A stretch of 54,691 nt of DNA from Flavipsychrobacter sp. (GCA_016786565.1 JAEUVY010000014.1:1-54691), one strand, 5' to 3'. Counted from the stretch's first letter, positions 8,330 through 17,387 are shown. The notes: a model not told the origin generated them from the sequence alone. Made by a program: numbers and translations.

Positions 8330-8917
8330 CTATTCACTTTTTGTACTCGCGTTCATGCCATCAACAACATCGTTGGTGATGTCACGGGCAGGGTTGCCAT
8401 ACAATATCGCCGATCCCGAACCCGAATAAGACATGATGAAATCGAATTGATGGGTCTTGTTATACTCAGCAAGAAATGAATCAAGCCTCCTTTTCAGATC
8501 TATATTAAATTCCTCCTGCTCCTTCATTAACTGCTGGGTCAGCGACTCCTTGCGCGACTCCAGTGTCTGCTGCATCTGCATCAGACGTTTCTGCGCGGCT
8601 TCATACTCCGACTGTGTCAGGGTATTGTTCTGCATTTTCTTCTGCACTTCATTGGCGTCGTTCTGCATCTGTCCGTAAGAACGCTGCAACTCGCTTTCCA
8701 TTTGTGCCTGCTTCTTCCTGAAGTCCTCGCGCTTGCTCTTCAGCAGCTCATACCTCGATTCCAGCGAATCGATGTTTACATAAGCGATGGTTGCACCACC
8801 GGTAGCATGTACAGGAGCAGGGGCAGCAGCTTGTTTTGCACTACCATTTTGCATGAAGAACAGGCCTCCCACGCCGGCCAAAGCCACAATGCTGAGAATC
8901 AGTGAAAGATTTTTCAT
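8330..8917 (-). CDS. OmpH/Skp-family periplasmic chaperone
   Basis: The product is 195 aa. An N-terminal hydrophobic segment (about 5-23) acts as a signal peptide or membrane anchor and is followed by an Ala/Pro linker. A strand with IAYVNIDSLESRYELL opens the Skp fold, and residues about 75-150 are a long charged coiled coil rich in Q, E and K. The C-terminal strands (FDFIMSYSGSGSAILYGNP, then DITNDVV) match the OmpH core (in other members: YVDPSLDITDEVI). Skp-type trimers hold unfolded outer-membrane proteins in the periplasm. Bacteroidota typically have several copies. Confidence 0.88.
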   Translation of the reverse strand: MKNLSLILSIVALAGVGGLFFMQNGSAKQAAAPAPVHATGGATIAYVNIDSLESRYELLKSKREDFRKKQAQMESELQRSYGQMQNDANEVQKKMQNNTLTQSEYEAAQKRLMQMQQTLESRKESLTQQLMKEQEEFNIDLKRRLDSFLAEYNKTHQFDFIMSYSGSGSAILYGNPARDITNDVVDGMNASTKSE

Positions 8918-9035
8918 ATCAGAAACGTTCGTTTGTATTCAGGGCATAAAAATAACAATGCTCCGGTAGCATTTCATATCTCCCCTCTCATAAAGTTGTC
9001 ATAATATACCCGTGGCAATACGCCCCGGACTCCTG

Positions 9036-9248
9036 CTAATACAGGCTGCAGTTCCATTTCTCGCCCACAATGGTGGTGTCGTAGCTGCTACATTTGTTCT
9101 TCGCGTCTTCCGCAGTCATAGAACCAAGATCCTTCGTATACACAACTTTGTTGTTGTAGGAACAGTTGCAACGGTATACTCGCTTGCACGATACCATAGA
9201 TAACATCACCACAATAAGAACAGCAGCAGAATACACGACTTTTTTCAT
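9036..9248 (-). CDS. 70-aa small lipoprotein, cysteine-containing
   Basis: The N-terminus MKKVVYSAAVLIVVMLSMVSC is a lipoprotein signal with lipobox MVSC. The 50-residue mature part has four further Cys (RCNCSY, NKCSSY, WNCSLY), which could form two disulfides, and ends in Leu-Tyr. No family recognised. It is the first gene of the minus-strand run that continues with the OmpH gene 118 bp on. Confidence 0.7.
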   Translation of the reverse strand: MKKVVYSAAVLIVVMLSMVSCKRVYRCNCSYNNKVVYTKDLGSMTAEDAKNKCSSYDTTIVGEKWNCSLY

Positions 9249-9287
9249 CTCTCGGAAAGGTTGAATAAAAAGCGAATTTAGTTTATT

Positions 9288-9295
9288 TATCTTTG
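9288..9295 (+). promoter_or_regulatory. -7 box TATCTTTG upstream of GNAT gene
   Basis: The box matches TAnnTTTG in the divergent intergenic region. It would give a leader of about 60 nt before the TTG start at 9363. Confidence 0.45.
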
Positions 9296-9362
9296 AACCC
9301 GAAATCTATTCGTTCGTTTTTTTTCACTGAAACGACGCTTTTTTTATCTCAAATCAATTCAC

Positions 9363-9869
9363 TTGAACATCTTCAGGGCCAACACTTCACACATTCCGCT
9401 TATCCGCGATCTCACCATGCAGGTCTGGCCGCAGACCTACACACCTATCATTGGTGCCGACCAGGTCACCTACATGCTGGATCGGTTCTACAATCCGGGC
9501 GCGCTTACTGCTCAGATGAACGAACAGGGCCACCAATTCATCATTGCAGAAGTAGATGGGATGCCGGCCGCATTCGCGTCCTATTCCGAAGTGGAACCCG
9601 GCGTGTACAAGCTGCATAAACTGTACACTACCCTTGCAGCACAAGGCAAGGGGCTGGGACGCGCTCTTATTGACTATATCGTTGCAGATATCCGCACGAA
9701 AAATGCATCCATGCTGCGCCTCAACGTCAACATTCACAACCATGCCGCCAAACAGTTCTACGCCCGTTATGGCTTCAGGCACCTGCTGGACGAGGACATA
9801 GATATCGGCAGCGGCTTCTTTATGAATGACCACGTACTTTGTCTGGACATCGATTACCGTACCACATAA
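9363..9869 (+). CDS. GNAT-family N-acetyltransferase
   Basis: The product is 168 aa, read from a TTG start at 9363. There is no ATG before codon 19, and that later start would remove the first strand and helix of the domain (IFRANTSHIPLIRDL), so TTG is the best choice. Domain motifs: substrate-side strand QFIIAEVDG, the acetyl-CoA pyrophosphate-binding loop as AAQGKGLGRALI (R/QxxGxG/A, about 93-104), and strand/helix ASMLRLNVN with NHAAKQFYARYGF, the family's C-terminal N..A..FY...GF motif. The acceptor substrate is unknown. Confidence 0.88.
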   Translation: MNIFRANTSHIPLIRDLTMQVWPQTYTPIIGADQVTYMLDRFYNPGALTAQMNEQGHQFIIAEVDGMPAAFASYSEVEPGVYKLHKLYTTLAAQGKGLGRALIDYIVADIRTKNASMLRLNVNIHNHAAKQFYARYGFRHLLDEDIDIGSGFFMNDHVLCLDIDYRTT

Positions 9870-9905
9870 AAGAAGAAGGCTGCCCTTGGGCAGCCTTCTT
9901 CTTTT
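9868..9905. terminator. bidirectional terminator between GNAT gene and tonB
   Basis: A perfect 18-bp stem (9868-9885 with 9888-9905) has a 2-nt TT centre, and its outer ends are AAAA and TTTT. It therefore ends in a T run on both strands and serves both converging genes. It overlaps the GNAT stop codon. Confidence 0.9.
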
Positions 9906-9921
9906 ATTATCAGATCTTCTG

Positions 9922-10713
9922 TTACTCTAACTTGAACTGGATCGGCAGTGTGAAGTAAACCTTCACCGCCTTACCATTTTGCTTACCTGGCTTCCATGCC
10001 GGCATTGCCTGTACTACACGTTTTGCCTCTTCGTCACATCCGCCGCCTATGCCACGAACTACCTGCACTTCGCTGATGTGTCCGTCTTCGTTCACCACGA
10101 ACTTCACTACAACACGACCTTCGATATTATTCTCACGGGCCGCGTCAGGATACTTGATGTTCTTGCCCAGATAAGAAGGGATATCATAACCCGAAACCGG
10201 CATCTGCTCCACATAGCTGAACACCGTTGGCGGTGGTGGCGCATCCACAACACCTGTACCGGTGCTTGGCGCCACAATACCCGGATCGATACCATCAGGA
10301 TCACCTTTCTCATCCTTAGGACCCGATGCGGTGATCTCCTTCTGTGGTGGCGGAACCTCTTCTTCCTTCACCTCTTCATCCTTTTTAATGATAGGAGGAG
10401 TGAATTTTACCATCGGCTTCACCGGTGGCGGTGGTGGTGGTGGCGGTGGTGGTGGCGGTTTCTTCGGATCGATAGGCGGCGGTTCGGCAAGTGTTACCTG
10501 CTTCATCACCACTACTTCTTTCTTCACAGCCTTGACTCCGCTAGACAGAATAGTGTAAGCAGCTATACCTACCGCAACACCCACAAGCACCATCATAGAT
10601 CGGCCCACGCGCTTCGGATAATTCTTGCGCAGCTCGTAGCCTCCGTATGATTTATTACGACCATCAAAGATGATGTCCAGATAGTCGCTGTTGAGTATTT
10701 TATTAATATCCAT
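9922..10713 (-). CDS. tonB: TonB-family energy transducer
   Basis: The product is 263 aa. The N-terminal 35 residues are cytoplasmic (with GRNKSYGGYELRKNYPKR, typical of Bacteroidota TonB), followed by one membrane helix (about 38-57). A periplasmic spacer holds a run of proline (about 85-98) and an acidic, Pro-rich stretch. The TonB C-terminal domain (about 180-263) has IKYPDAARENNIEGRV and the final strand VYFTLPIQFKLE. It couples the proton-driven ExbB/ExbD motor to outer-membrane receptors. It is the last gene of the exb operon, 38 bp after the second exbD. Confidence 0.92.
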   Translation of the reverse strand: MDINKILNSDYLDIIFDGRNKSYGGYELRKNYPKRVGRSMMVLVGVAVGIAAYTILSSGVKAVKKEVVVMKQVTLAEPPPIDPKKPPPPPPPPPPPPVKPMVKFTPPIIKKDEEVKEEEVPPPQKEITASGPKDEKGDPDGIDPGIVAPSTGTGVVDAPPPPTVFSYVEQMPVSGYDIPSYLGKNIKYPDAARENNIEGRVVVKFVVNEDGHISEVQVVRGIGGGCDEEAKRVVQAMPAWKPGKQNGKAVKVYFTLPIQFKLE

Positions 10714-10751
10714 CGTTTACTTTACATTTTTCGTTCTGAGAAGTGTTTTCA

Positions 10752-11345
10752 CTATTGCACGCCGCTCGCAGCCTCAGTTTCCTTAATGAATCCCTGCTCT
10801 ACGTCAGAGATGTCTATTATCGCGTACACCTTCACATCGTTGATGTTCATCTCATCCAGCATATTAACCAGATCGCTGTAAGTGCTGGTAGTATCAGGCT
10901 TGATCAGTACGGTCATCTCATCCTTTGCAGTCAGAGCACCGGAACGTTTCAAACCCTCCACCATTTTCTTCTTAGCTATGATGGCGTCACGGATGCCGTC
11001 TTTCGCCTTGAAGCCCGTCACTTTCAGATCGGGAGCCTTGTTGGCGTCATCACCAATTCCTTCGTAATAATATACCCTGTGGTTCTTGCTCAGCAACACG
11101 GTGAATGCTACACTCGCCTTCAGTTTATTCTTCTGGTCATCCGTGAGCTTCTCATCCTTGTAAGGCATATTGATCTCCATGGTCTTTGGCTTGGCCAAAG
11201 TTGTGGTGAACATGAAGAATGTGATCAACAGAAAGCCAAGGTCCACCATCGGAGTGAGGTCGATACGCGTACTTAGTTTTTTACCTTTCTTGACGCCGGG
11301 GCCTTTCTTATGCCCCCCGCCGGACGAGGTATCTAATTCTGCCAT
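10752..11345 (-). CDS. exbD: ExbD/TolR biopolymer transport protein (second copy)
   Basis: The product is 197 aa. A basic Gly/Lys-rich N-terminus is followed by one membrane helix preceded by RIDLTPMVDLGFLLITFFMF. This carries the D..PMVD motif in which the Asp is the proton-carrying residue of ExbD/TolR. The rest is a periplasmic domain. It pairs with the exbD at 11411-12073. Bacteroidota often carry two different ExbD chains per motor operon. Confidence 0.92.
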   Translation of the reverse strand: MAELDTSSGGGHKKGPGVKKGKKLSTRIDLTPMVDLGFLLITFFMFTTTLAKPKTMEINMPYKDEKLTDDQKNKLKASVAFTVLLSKNHRVYYYEGIGDDANKAPDLKVTGFKAKDGIRDAIIAKKKMVEGLKRSGALTAKDEMTVLIKPDTTSTYSDLVNMLDEMNINDVKVYAIIDISDVEQGFIKETEAASGVQ

Positions 11346-11410
11346 GACTATGGTTTTTTATTGTACAGAGAACGGTAGTACCGTTTTCCTAAATATTGTT
11401 TCAATTCACT

Positions 11411-12073
11411 TTATTCGCTTGCAGCCACCTTATTCTTCGCCTCGTAAGCTGCTGTACCCGCAGGCACCGCTTTGAGGTTCGTAATGAGGTTGAACTTGAA
11501 TATCTTCCATCCTTCCAGTGTGCTGATGATCTTCTTCACGTTGGGATAAGAAGCGTCTCCATCTGCCTTGATACAGATACGCAGCTTGGGATTGGTATTC
11601 CTCGCACTCTTCACCCATTGAGCCAGTTCGTTATTAGGCGACAGCACCGATGTATCCACAGGGATACCTGCTGCCGACTTACCGGTCTCAGCCTGTTCGT
11701 CAGGCCTGAGGTCCAGATACGACTTCAATTGTGAGAAAGAGATACCGACAGAACCACCCAATGCGAACGCGTTCTTCTGCGCTTCTGAAAGACCCAGTTG
11801 ACGCTCAGCGTCCACGTCGTCTATCAGCGCCTTCCTTTTCAGCTTGTTGTCGATAGAGAAGAATATGCGTCCCTTTTCGTCAACAGTGAGCAACATGATA
11901 TCCACGTCAGGCAAAGGAATTTCGGAAATGGATGATGGTGTCTTTACTACTACCGGCTCTTCAGGCTTGAACTTGGTCGCCAACATGAAGAACGTAAGCA
12001 GCAGGAACGCCACATCACACATCGCCGTCATGTCGATGTTCGTGCTTTTACGTGGGAGTTTTGCTTTAGGCAT
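11411..12073 (-). CDS. exbD: ExbD/TolR biopolymer transport protein (first copy)
   Basis: The product is 220 aa. The N-terminal basic segment leads into NIDMTAMCDVAFLLLTFFML, the membrane helix with the conserved Asp of ExbD/TolR (here CD in place of VD). A longer periplasmic domain follows, including LRICIKADGDASYPNVKKI, the typical ExbD core strand-helix. Its periplasmic part differs clearly from the second copy, so this is not a recent duplication. The gene is separated from exbB by 126 bp holding a hairpin. Confidence 0.92.
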   Translation of the reverse strand: MPKAKLPRKSTNIDMTAMCDVAFLLLTFFMLATKFKPEEPVVVKTPSSISEIPLPDVDIMLLTVDEKGRIFFSIDNKLKRKALIDDVDAERQLGLSEAQKNAFALGGSVGISFSQLKSYLDLRPDEQAETGKSAAGIPVDTSVLSPNNELAQWVKSARNTNPKLRICIKADGDASYPNVKKIISTLEGWKIFKFNLITNLKAVPAGTAAYEAKNKVAASE

Positions 12074-12156
12074 TGTATTTTTCTTCTGCTGTTAAATTAA
12101 TAAGATACTACTTCACAAAAATTCCATAAACACACTTATATAATTATTATCAGCAA

Positions 12157-12190
12157 GTATCATGCACCCTGTTTCCGGGGTGCATGATAC
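12157..12190 (-). terminator. hairpin between exbB and exbD (attenuator or processing site)
   Basis: A perfect 13-bp stem (12157-12169 with 12178-12190) has an 8-nt loop. On the minus strand it starts 10 nt after the exbB stop. It is not followed by a clean T run, so partial termination or mRNA-end stabilisation is more likely than a full stop. Confidence 0.55.
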
Positions 12191-12199
12191 CTGTAACAA

Positions 12200-13045
12200 T
12201 TATTTGTGTGTAGAAGCAAAGCTCTGTGTCAGCGTGAACCCGCTCTCGTCGATAGAGTAAGTAACTCCGTCGATGATGGTAGTGAACAGGTTGTAGAAAA
12301 GGATAGCGAAGAATGATGTACCGATACCGAGGGCTGTATTGATAAGGGCCTCAGAGATACCGGCAGCCAGTGCAGCAGCGTCAGGCGCACCTGCATTCGC
12401 CATCGCGGCAAATGAACGGATCATACCCAATACCGTACCGAACAGACCAAGGAGGGTTGCGCTCGAAGCGATAGTAGAAAGGAATACGAGGTTTTTCTCC
12501 AGCATCGGCAATTCCAGTGCTGTAGCTTCTTCGATCTCTTTCTGGATACCTGCGATCTTCTGATCAGTATCGAGGTCGGTAGTGTGTACCATTTCTTTGT
12601 ACTTAACCAGACCGGCACGCATTACGTTACCTACTGAACCTGCTTGCTTGTCGCACTCAGATATGGCTGCATCCAGATTTTTGTTTGCCAGGTGGAACTG
12701 TACTTTACGCACAAACTCACCACCATCCATTTTACCTTTTGCTTTAACAATTGTAAGCGCACGCTCCAGAACGAACACCACCAGCGTGAGGAATGTTGCC
12801 ATAAGGATCGGCACCACAAATCCACCCTGATACATGGTACCAAGCACGTTAGCAGGTTTTTCTCTCGTTGCTCCGTCCTGGAAGTTACCTTCCGCACCCA
12901 ATACAAATTTCCAAATCACCTCGCCCGCTACGATACATGCCACTACTGCAATAAGATTGAGCCAAAAATTGTTCGAATTTTTGGGTTTACCTGCACTACC
13001 CTGAGCACCTGTAGGTTTCGCCGCGGCTGTTTTTACGTCTGCCAT
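12200..13045 (-). CDS. exbB: MotA/TolQ/ExbB proton channel family protein
   Basis: The product is 281 aa. An N-terminal Ala/Lys-rich tail precedes a first membrane helix (about 28-50), and a second helix follows near 75-95 (VPILMATFLTLVVFVLERAL). After a cytoplasmic helical stretch come the two pore helices of the family, around FLSTIASSATLLGLFGTVLGMI and AALAAGISEALINTALGIGT; the conserved TVLGM and GT motifs are present. It forms the pentameric proton channel that works with ExbD and TonB. First gene of the operon exbB-exbD-exbD-tonB. Confidence 0.93.
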   Translation of the reverse strand: MADVKTAAAKPTGAQGSAGKPKNSNNFWLNLIAVVACIVAGEVIWKFVLGAEGNFQDGATREKPANVLGTMYQGGFVVPILMATFLTLVVFVLERALTIVKAKGKMDGGEFVRKVQFHLANKNLDAAISECDKQAGSVGNVMRAGLVKYKEMVHTTDLDTDQKIAGIQKEIEEATALELPMLEKNLVFLSTIASSATLLGLFGTVLGMIRSFAAMANAGAPDAAALAAGISEALINTALGIGTSFFAILFYNLFTTIIDGVTYSIDESGFTLTQSFASTHK

Positions 13046-13115
13046 AATCTTGATTTTAGTTTTTGTGTTTGCTTAATATAGATTGGTTATGATTTTTATT
13101 TAAATCAGAGGCTTG

Positions 13116-13146
13116 CAAAGATAGAAGTACCACTCAAAAAAACAAT
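13116..13146 (-). promoter_or_regulatory. exbB operon promoter (ATTG-N19-TATCTTTG)
   Basis: On the minus strand the -7 box TATCTTTG (13116-13123) and the -33 box ATTG (13143-13146) are 19 bp apart, the expected Bacteroidota spacing. The ATG lies about 70 bp downstream. Confidence 0.7.
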
Positions 13147-13350
13147 TTTGGGTCGCAAAATATTTCATAAACATAACACAACCATAGTTTTGACTGTGAA
13201 TTATTCAACGATCTTTCCGCAAACGTCTCCTTGGGTACATTTATTGCATGCGCTATAAACTTTGACAGGTAGGATACTTTTCTGACGTAATTCCTTCAAT
13301 ATCAGGCACCACGTTTCTATCATAGACGTACTTGCACCGCATTTCCTTTG

Positions 13351-13358
13351 TAGATTTG
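13351..13358 (+). promoter_or_regulatory. -7 box TAGATTTG of the ppa gene
   Basis: Consensus TAnnTTTG, 32 bp before the ATG at 13391. A CTTG at 13331-13334 may be a poor -33 element at 16-bp spacing. Confidence 0.6.
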
Positions 13359-13390
13359 CAAAATAATTTTCAACAACCCAAGATAGTAAG

Positions 13391-13930
13391 ATGAATTTTA
13401 ATCCGTGGCACGACGTATCGTATGGTGATAACGTTCCTAACACCGTAAACGCAATTATTGAGATCCCCCGCAACTCGAGGGCGAAATATGAACTGGACAA
13501 GGAGACCGGCCTGCTGAAGCTGGACCGAGTACTCTATTCTTCAGTGTACTACCCTGCCAATTATGGCTTCATACCACGTACCTACTGCGATGACAATGAC
13601 CCGCTGGATATATTGGTATTGTCGCAGATAGACATGCAACCCCTATGCCTCGTAGAAGCGAAAATAATAGGTGTGATGCGAATGCTGGACCAGGGCGAAG
13701 CTGACGACAAGCTGATAGCCGTATGCGCCAACGACATGAGTGTGGCCCACTTTAATGATATAAGTGAGCTCTCTCCCCACTTTATTGAAGAACTCAGGCA
13801 CTTTTTTGAGGAGTATAAGAGGCTGGAAAAGAAAGAAGTTAAGGTTGAAGAATTTGAAAATGCGCGCCTTGCAAAAAAAATCCTGCAGCATAGCATCAAC
13901 GACTACAAGGCCAAATTCACCAACAAATAG
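13391..13930 (+). CDS. ppa: inorganic pyrophosphatase, family I
   Basis: The product is 179 aa, the usual size for a bacterial soluble pyrophosphatase. Key motifs are present: [20 protein letters not shown], with the metal-binding D-x-D-P-x-D signature, and [10 protein letters not shown], with the second acidic pair. It hydrolyses the pyrophosphate released by biosynthesis to phosphate in the cytoplasm. It has its own promoter and a hairpin downstream. Confidence 0.95.
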   Translation: MNFNPWHDVSYGDNVPNTVNAIIEIPRNSRAKYELDKETGLLKLDRVLYSSVYYPANYGFIPRTYCDDNDPLDILVLSQIDMQPLCLVEAKIIGVMRMLDQGEADDKLIAVCANDMSVAHFNDISELSPHFIEELRHFFEEYKRLEKKEVKVEEFENARLAKKILQHSINDYKAKFTNK

Positions 13931-13978
13931 ATTAACAATCAATAAGTTATAGGTATTTTTTGATCCGCTCATCGCATT

Positions 13979-14018
13979 CCTGCATGTGACCTACCCCGTC
14001 CGGGCAATCACATGCAGG
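13979..14018 (+). terminator. hairpin after ppa
   Basis: An 11-bp outer stem (CCTGCATGTGA with its complement, 13979-13989 and 14008-14018) encloses a smaller CCCG/CGGG stem. No strong T run follows, so terminator activity is likely but not certain. Confidence 0.55.
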
Positions 14019-14026
14019 AAATTACT

Positions 14027-14057
14027 ATTGTATTTTGTTCAATTATTGGTATCTTTA
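14027..14057 (+). promoter_or_regulatory. promoter of the 1057-aa T9SS protein (ATTG-N19-TATCTTTA)
   Basis: ATTG at 14027-14030 and TATCTTTA at 14050-14057 are 19 bp apart. The transcript would have about a 100-nt leader before the ATG at 14162. Confidence 0.5.
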
Positions 14058-14161
14058 TTCGCTCTATTATTGAACAGCGAATATGTTGTGCAGAATAACC
14101 TGCATTACACCTATCGGTGCTTCATTTAGTAGCATAAACGATCATTAAACCATTCGGAGAT

Positions 14162-17100
14162 ATGAAAAAACTACTATTACTGGTAGCTGCAATAGCAGGA
14201 ATCGGCTCATTTAAGGCAAGTGCCGCAATTACGGTCACACCCGGCAGCGGTGGCACCAACATCTGTGCAAACCGTGCTGTGGGTGGCGTTGCGGCAGGTT
14301 TTACCACGCTGGGCAACATCGTCATGGCTGAGGGCAACCCCACAGACATAACCAACGGCTTCCACGCGCTGGTGCTGAATGCCCCTCCGGGTTGGCAGTT
14401 CAATACCGGAGCCGCACCTACATTTGCTTTTACCGGTGGCGACATCGTTTCGGTAACAAGTGGTGGCATCACTACTACTACCGTTACGGTAAACATCTTC
14501 AGTTTTGGCACTGCCAATATCAATACGATCACGATCACGGGCCTGCAGGTTCAGGCTACAGGCGCAGGGGCACCCGCGGGTGCCATCAGGCCTTCTTCCG
14601 CGCCGGGCCTCACAGGTATAACTACCGGTGGTGGTGGCACTGTTTTTGCTAACCTTTCACTTCAAGCAACCGTTACACCGTCAGTAACGATCGCTAAAAA
14701 CCCGGCGGGCAATATCTGCCCCGGCACTACCGTCACGTTCACTGCAACACCTGCCAACGGTGGCACCCCCACCTACCAATGGCGCCGCAACGGCGCACCG
14801 GTACCGGGCGCTACCAATCCTACATGGGTGACCAGCACTCTTACCAACGGTAATACAGTGTCGGTGCTTATGAACGCAACCGGCTGTGTGTCGCCTCTGG
14901 CAGCAACTTCAAACACTATTACTGTAACTGTTGAAACACCGCCAAACGTAGACGTTACAGGCGAAGGAACTTTCTGCAGCTCCACTACCATCAACGCTGC
15001 TTTGCTGGGCACAGGCACTGTTTACTATCAGGGTGTACAATACAACGGCACCTCTACCACAACGCCATCCACATCACAGGTCATCACGGCTTCAGGCACC
15101 CACACATTCTACTTCCGCGCGGCATCTCCTGCCGGATGCTGGGGACTTCAGGACAGTGCCAAGGTGACTATCAACGTCCCGCCAACAGGCATTGCCATCA
15201 CGCCTGCTACAACGGCTATCTGCAACGGCGACAGCACTATGCTTGTGGCTTCTGCTACACCATCTGACATCGAAGTACTCCACGAAGATTTTAACGCTGG
15301 TGCTCCGGGTTGGGCTATTACCAACCTTTCAGGAGTTTCAAACAGCTACTTCCAGATCCGTCGTTCACCGGGCTATAACGGCACAACTCCGGGCGACGGC
15401 TCTCCATACATGCAGGCAGCACCCGATGCCACCGGTGCAGGCATTACTACAACTACCATGGTGGTATCACCTGCTTTCTCGCTGGTAGGTTATACCGCGG
15501 CAACTCTCTCTTTCAACCAATACATACCTACCTGGGCGGGCGACAGCTCTGTAGTTGTTGAATACACTACCGACGGTCTTACATGGACTCCGTTCCTCGA
15601 CCAGACAGGTCTTCCGGGCGGCGGGCCTTCATGGTTGTCTACTACACCTTCTACAACAGTGGCACTCCCTGCAGGCGCATTAGGTATGCCTTCAGTACAG
15701 ATCAGGTGGTACTATCAGTCTACTTGGGGCTTTTACTGGGCTATAGACAACATCGCGGTGAACGCTACCCCCCAACTCACATTCGACTGGGCTGGTCCGG
15801 GTGCGCTGTCTTGCACTACCTGCGACACAGTAATGGTAACTCCTTCTACCCTCGGTGCTAATGTTTACACGGTGTCTTCAACAGTTGCAGGCTGCACTGT
15901 AAGCACAACAGCTACAGTGACGCTGAACGCGCTCCCAACTGTATTTAACGTGACCGGCGGCGGTGCTTACTGCGCAGGCGGAACCGGATTGAATGTATTG
16001 CTGAGCGGCTCGGAAACAGGTGTTGACTATGCCTTGTACAATGGTACTACTCCTGTAACTACACTGCCCGGCACAGGTTCAGGTCTCGACTTTGGTCCGC
16101 AGACGGCAGCAGGCGCATACTATGTATACGCCACTAACACAACAACATCATGCATGGCTACAATGGCCGATTCGGCAGTGATCGTTGTAAACCCGACTCC
16201 GGATCCGATCACCGGTCCATCTTCGGTTTGTGAAGGAAGCACCATCACATTGGTGGAAACAAGCACAGGCGGCACTTGGTCAAGCAGCGATATTACTATT
16301 GCATCTGTTGATACAATGGGCGTTGTTACCGGTGTTGCAGGTGGCACAGTAAATATCAGCTACGCCTTTGCAACGGGCTGTAATACAACCTACGCGATCA
16401 CAGTAAACGCACTGCCGGTTGTTGCGCCTATTACAGGTGCCGCAAACGTATGTGTTGGTGCCACTACAGCACTTGCCAACGCAACAGCTGGCGGATCATG
16501 GACCAGCTCCACAACGGCAGCGGCTACAATTGACGCTGCAGGCCTGGTTACAGGTGTTGCTCCGGGCACATCTACCATTAGCTACACAGTTACAGACGGT
16601 TTCGGCTGTTCTACAACTGTTACAATGAACGAAACAGTATCGGCACCTCCGGCTGCTACCATCCTCCCTGTAGGTCCCAATGTTACTATGTGCCACGGAA
16701 ACCCGGTAAACCTTGTGGGGACAACCATCCCGGGTGCCACTTACCAGTGGTCTTTGGGTGGAACCGCTGTTGCAGGTGCAACAAACGCAAGCCACCTGGC
16801 AACTACTGCCGGCATCTATACACTTGAGATCAACAATAGCGTTTGTACCTGGACACTGCCTGCACGCACTGTACTCAACGCGCCGAACGCGGTAGCAACC
16901 TACAACACAACAGGAAACTATCTCTACACTGGCTCTTTCAGCAGCTATCAGTGGTTCCGCAACGGTGTTGCTGTTTCAGGTGCCACATCAAGCATTCTCA
17001 TGAGCCCGGCCAATGGCGACTACATGGTAGTTGTAACAGACATCACCGGATGTACTGATACTTCTAACACAGTTACTATCGGCACAACAGGTATCACTAC

Positions 17101-17335
17101 TCCGGCTACACAGACAATGGTTTCTGTTTATCCTAACCCTGCAACATCTGTGCTGCACATAGACGCGCCGGTCACCGTGCATGCGGTAGTGCTGGCGGCT
17201 GATGGCCGTGTGACGCTTACAGCAAACGGAAATGAAGTGAACGTAAGCGATCTGGCAAAGGGCGTGTACCTGATACAGATCTACAACGATCAGAATGTAC
17301 TGCTGGGCACAGCTCGTTTCTCTCGTATAGACTAA
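14162..17335 (+). CDS. secreted T9SS cargo with Ig-like, MAM-like and Big2 domains
   Basis: The product is 1057 aa. A signal peptide (about 1-21, ending ASA) leads to a beta-rich region with a threonine/glycine-rich domain (to about 165). An Ig-like domain follows with YQWRRNG (about 200). Around 370-540 is a jelly-roll domain of MAM/concanavalin type (EDFNAGAPGWAI, then YWAIDNIAV). Two Big2-like repeats follow (GTWSSSDITIASV and GSWTSSTTAAATI, about 685-830), then Ig-like repeats with YQW. The last 75 residues are a type A T9SS sorting domain (VSVYPNPATSVLHI ... DLAKGVYLIQIY). It should be exported to the periplasm by Sec and moved to the cell surface by T9SS, where the tail is cleaved. Adhesion or matrix roles are likely. 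No catalytic domain seen. Confidence 0.9.
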   Translation: MKKLLLLVAAIAGIGSFKASAAITVTPGSGGTNICANRAVGGVAAGFTTLGNIVMAEGNPTDITNGFHALVLNAPPGWQFNTGAAPTFAFTGGDIVSVTSGGITTTTVTVNIFSFGTANINTITITGLQVQATGAGAPAGAIRPSSAPGLTGITTGGGGTVFANLSLQATVTPSVTIAKNPAGNICPGTTVTFTATPANGGTPTYQWRRNGAPVPGATNPTWVTSTLTNGNTVSVLMNATGCVSPLAATSNTITVTVETPPNVDVTGEGTFCSSTTINAALLGTGTVYYQGVQYNGTSTTTPSTSQVITASGTHTFYFRAASPAGCWGLQDSAKVTINVPPTGIAITPATTAICNGDSTMLVASATPSDIEVLHEDFNAGAPGWAITNLSGVSNSYFQIRRSPGYNGTTPGDGSPYMQAAPDATGAGITTTTMVVSPAFSLVGYTAATLSFNQYIPTWAGDSSVVVEYTTDGLTWTPFLDQTGLPGGGPSWLSTTPSTTVALPAGALGMPSVQIRWYYQSTWGFYWAIDNIAVNATPQLTFDWAGPGALSCTTCDTVMVTPSTLGANVYTVSSTVAGCTVSTTATVTLNALPTVFNVTGGGAYCAGGTGLNVLLSGSETGVDYALYNGTTPVTTLPGTGSGLDFGPQTAAGAYYVYATNTTTSCMATMADSAVIVVNPTPDPITGPSSVCEGSTITLVETSTGGTWSSSDITIASVDTMGVVTGVAGGTVNISYAFATGCNTTYAITVNALPVVAPITGAANVCVGATTALANATAGGSWTSSTTAAATIDAAGLVTGVAPGTSTISYTVTDGFGCSTTVTMNETVSAPPAATILPVGPNVTMCHGNPVNLVGTTIPGATYQWSLGGTAVAGATNASHLATTAGIYTLEINNSVCTWTLPARTVLNAPNAVATYNTTGNYLYTGSFSSYQWFRNGVAVSGATSSILMSPANGDYMVVVTDITGCTDTSNTVTIGTTGITTPATQTMVSVYPNPATSVLHIDAPVTVHAVVLAADGRVTLTANGNEVNVSDLAKGVYLIQIYNDQNVLLGTARFSRID

Positions 17336-17358
17336 CGATAACGAAACAATTTTAATAA

Positions 17359-17387
17359 ACGCCCTGCCCCATCGGCAGGGCGTTTTT
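17359..17387 (+). terminator. intrinsic terminator after the 1057-aa T9SS gene
   Basis: A 10-bp G/C-rich stem (17359-17368 with 17374-17383), loop CCATC, then TTTTT. Confidence 0.9.

Larger units (their letters stand above)
13046..13390. other. 345-bp divergent promoter region between exbB and ppa
   Basis: It holds the exbB promoter at 13116-13146 (minus) and the ppa -7 box at 13351-13358 (plus). An open frame on the minus strand at 13201-13500 crosses the ppa start and has no protein-like features. Nothing else is recognised. Confidence 0.6.

Noticed and set aside
10262..10558. Gly-rich plus-strand frame opposite tonB
   Set aside because: Its glycine run is only the reverse complement of the TonB proline run.
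13201..13500. 99-codon minus-strand frame across the ppa promoter
   Set aside because: It overlaps the ppa start, has no recognisable domain or signal, and occupies the divergent promoter region.
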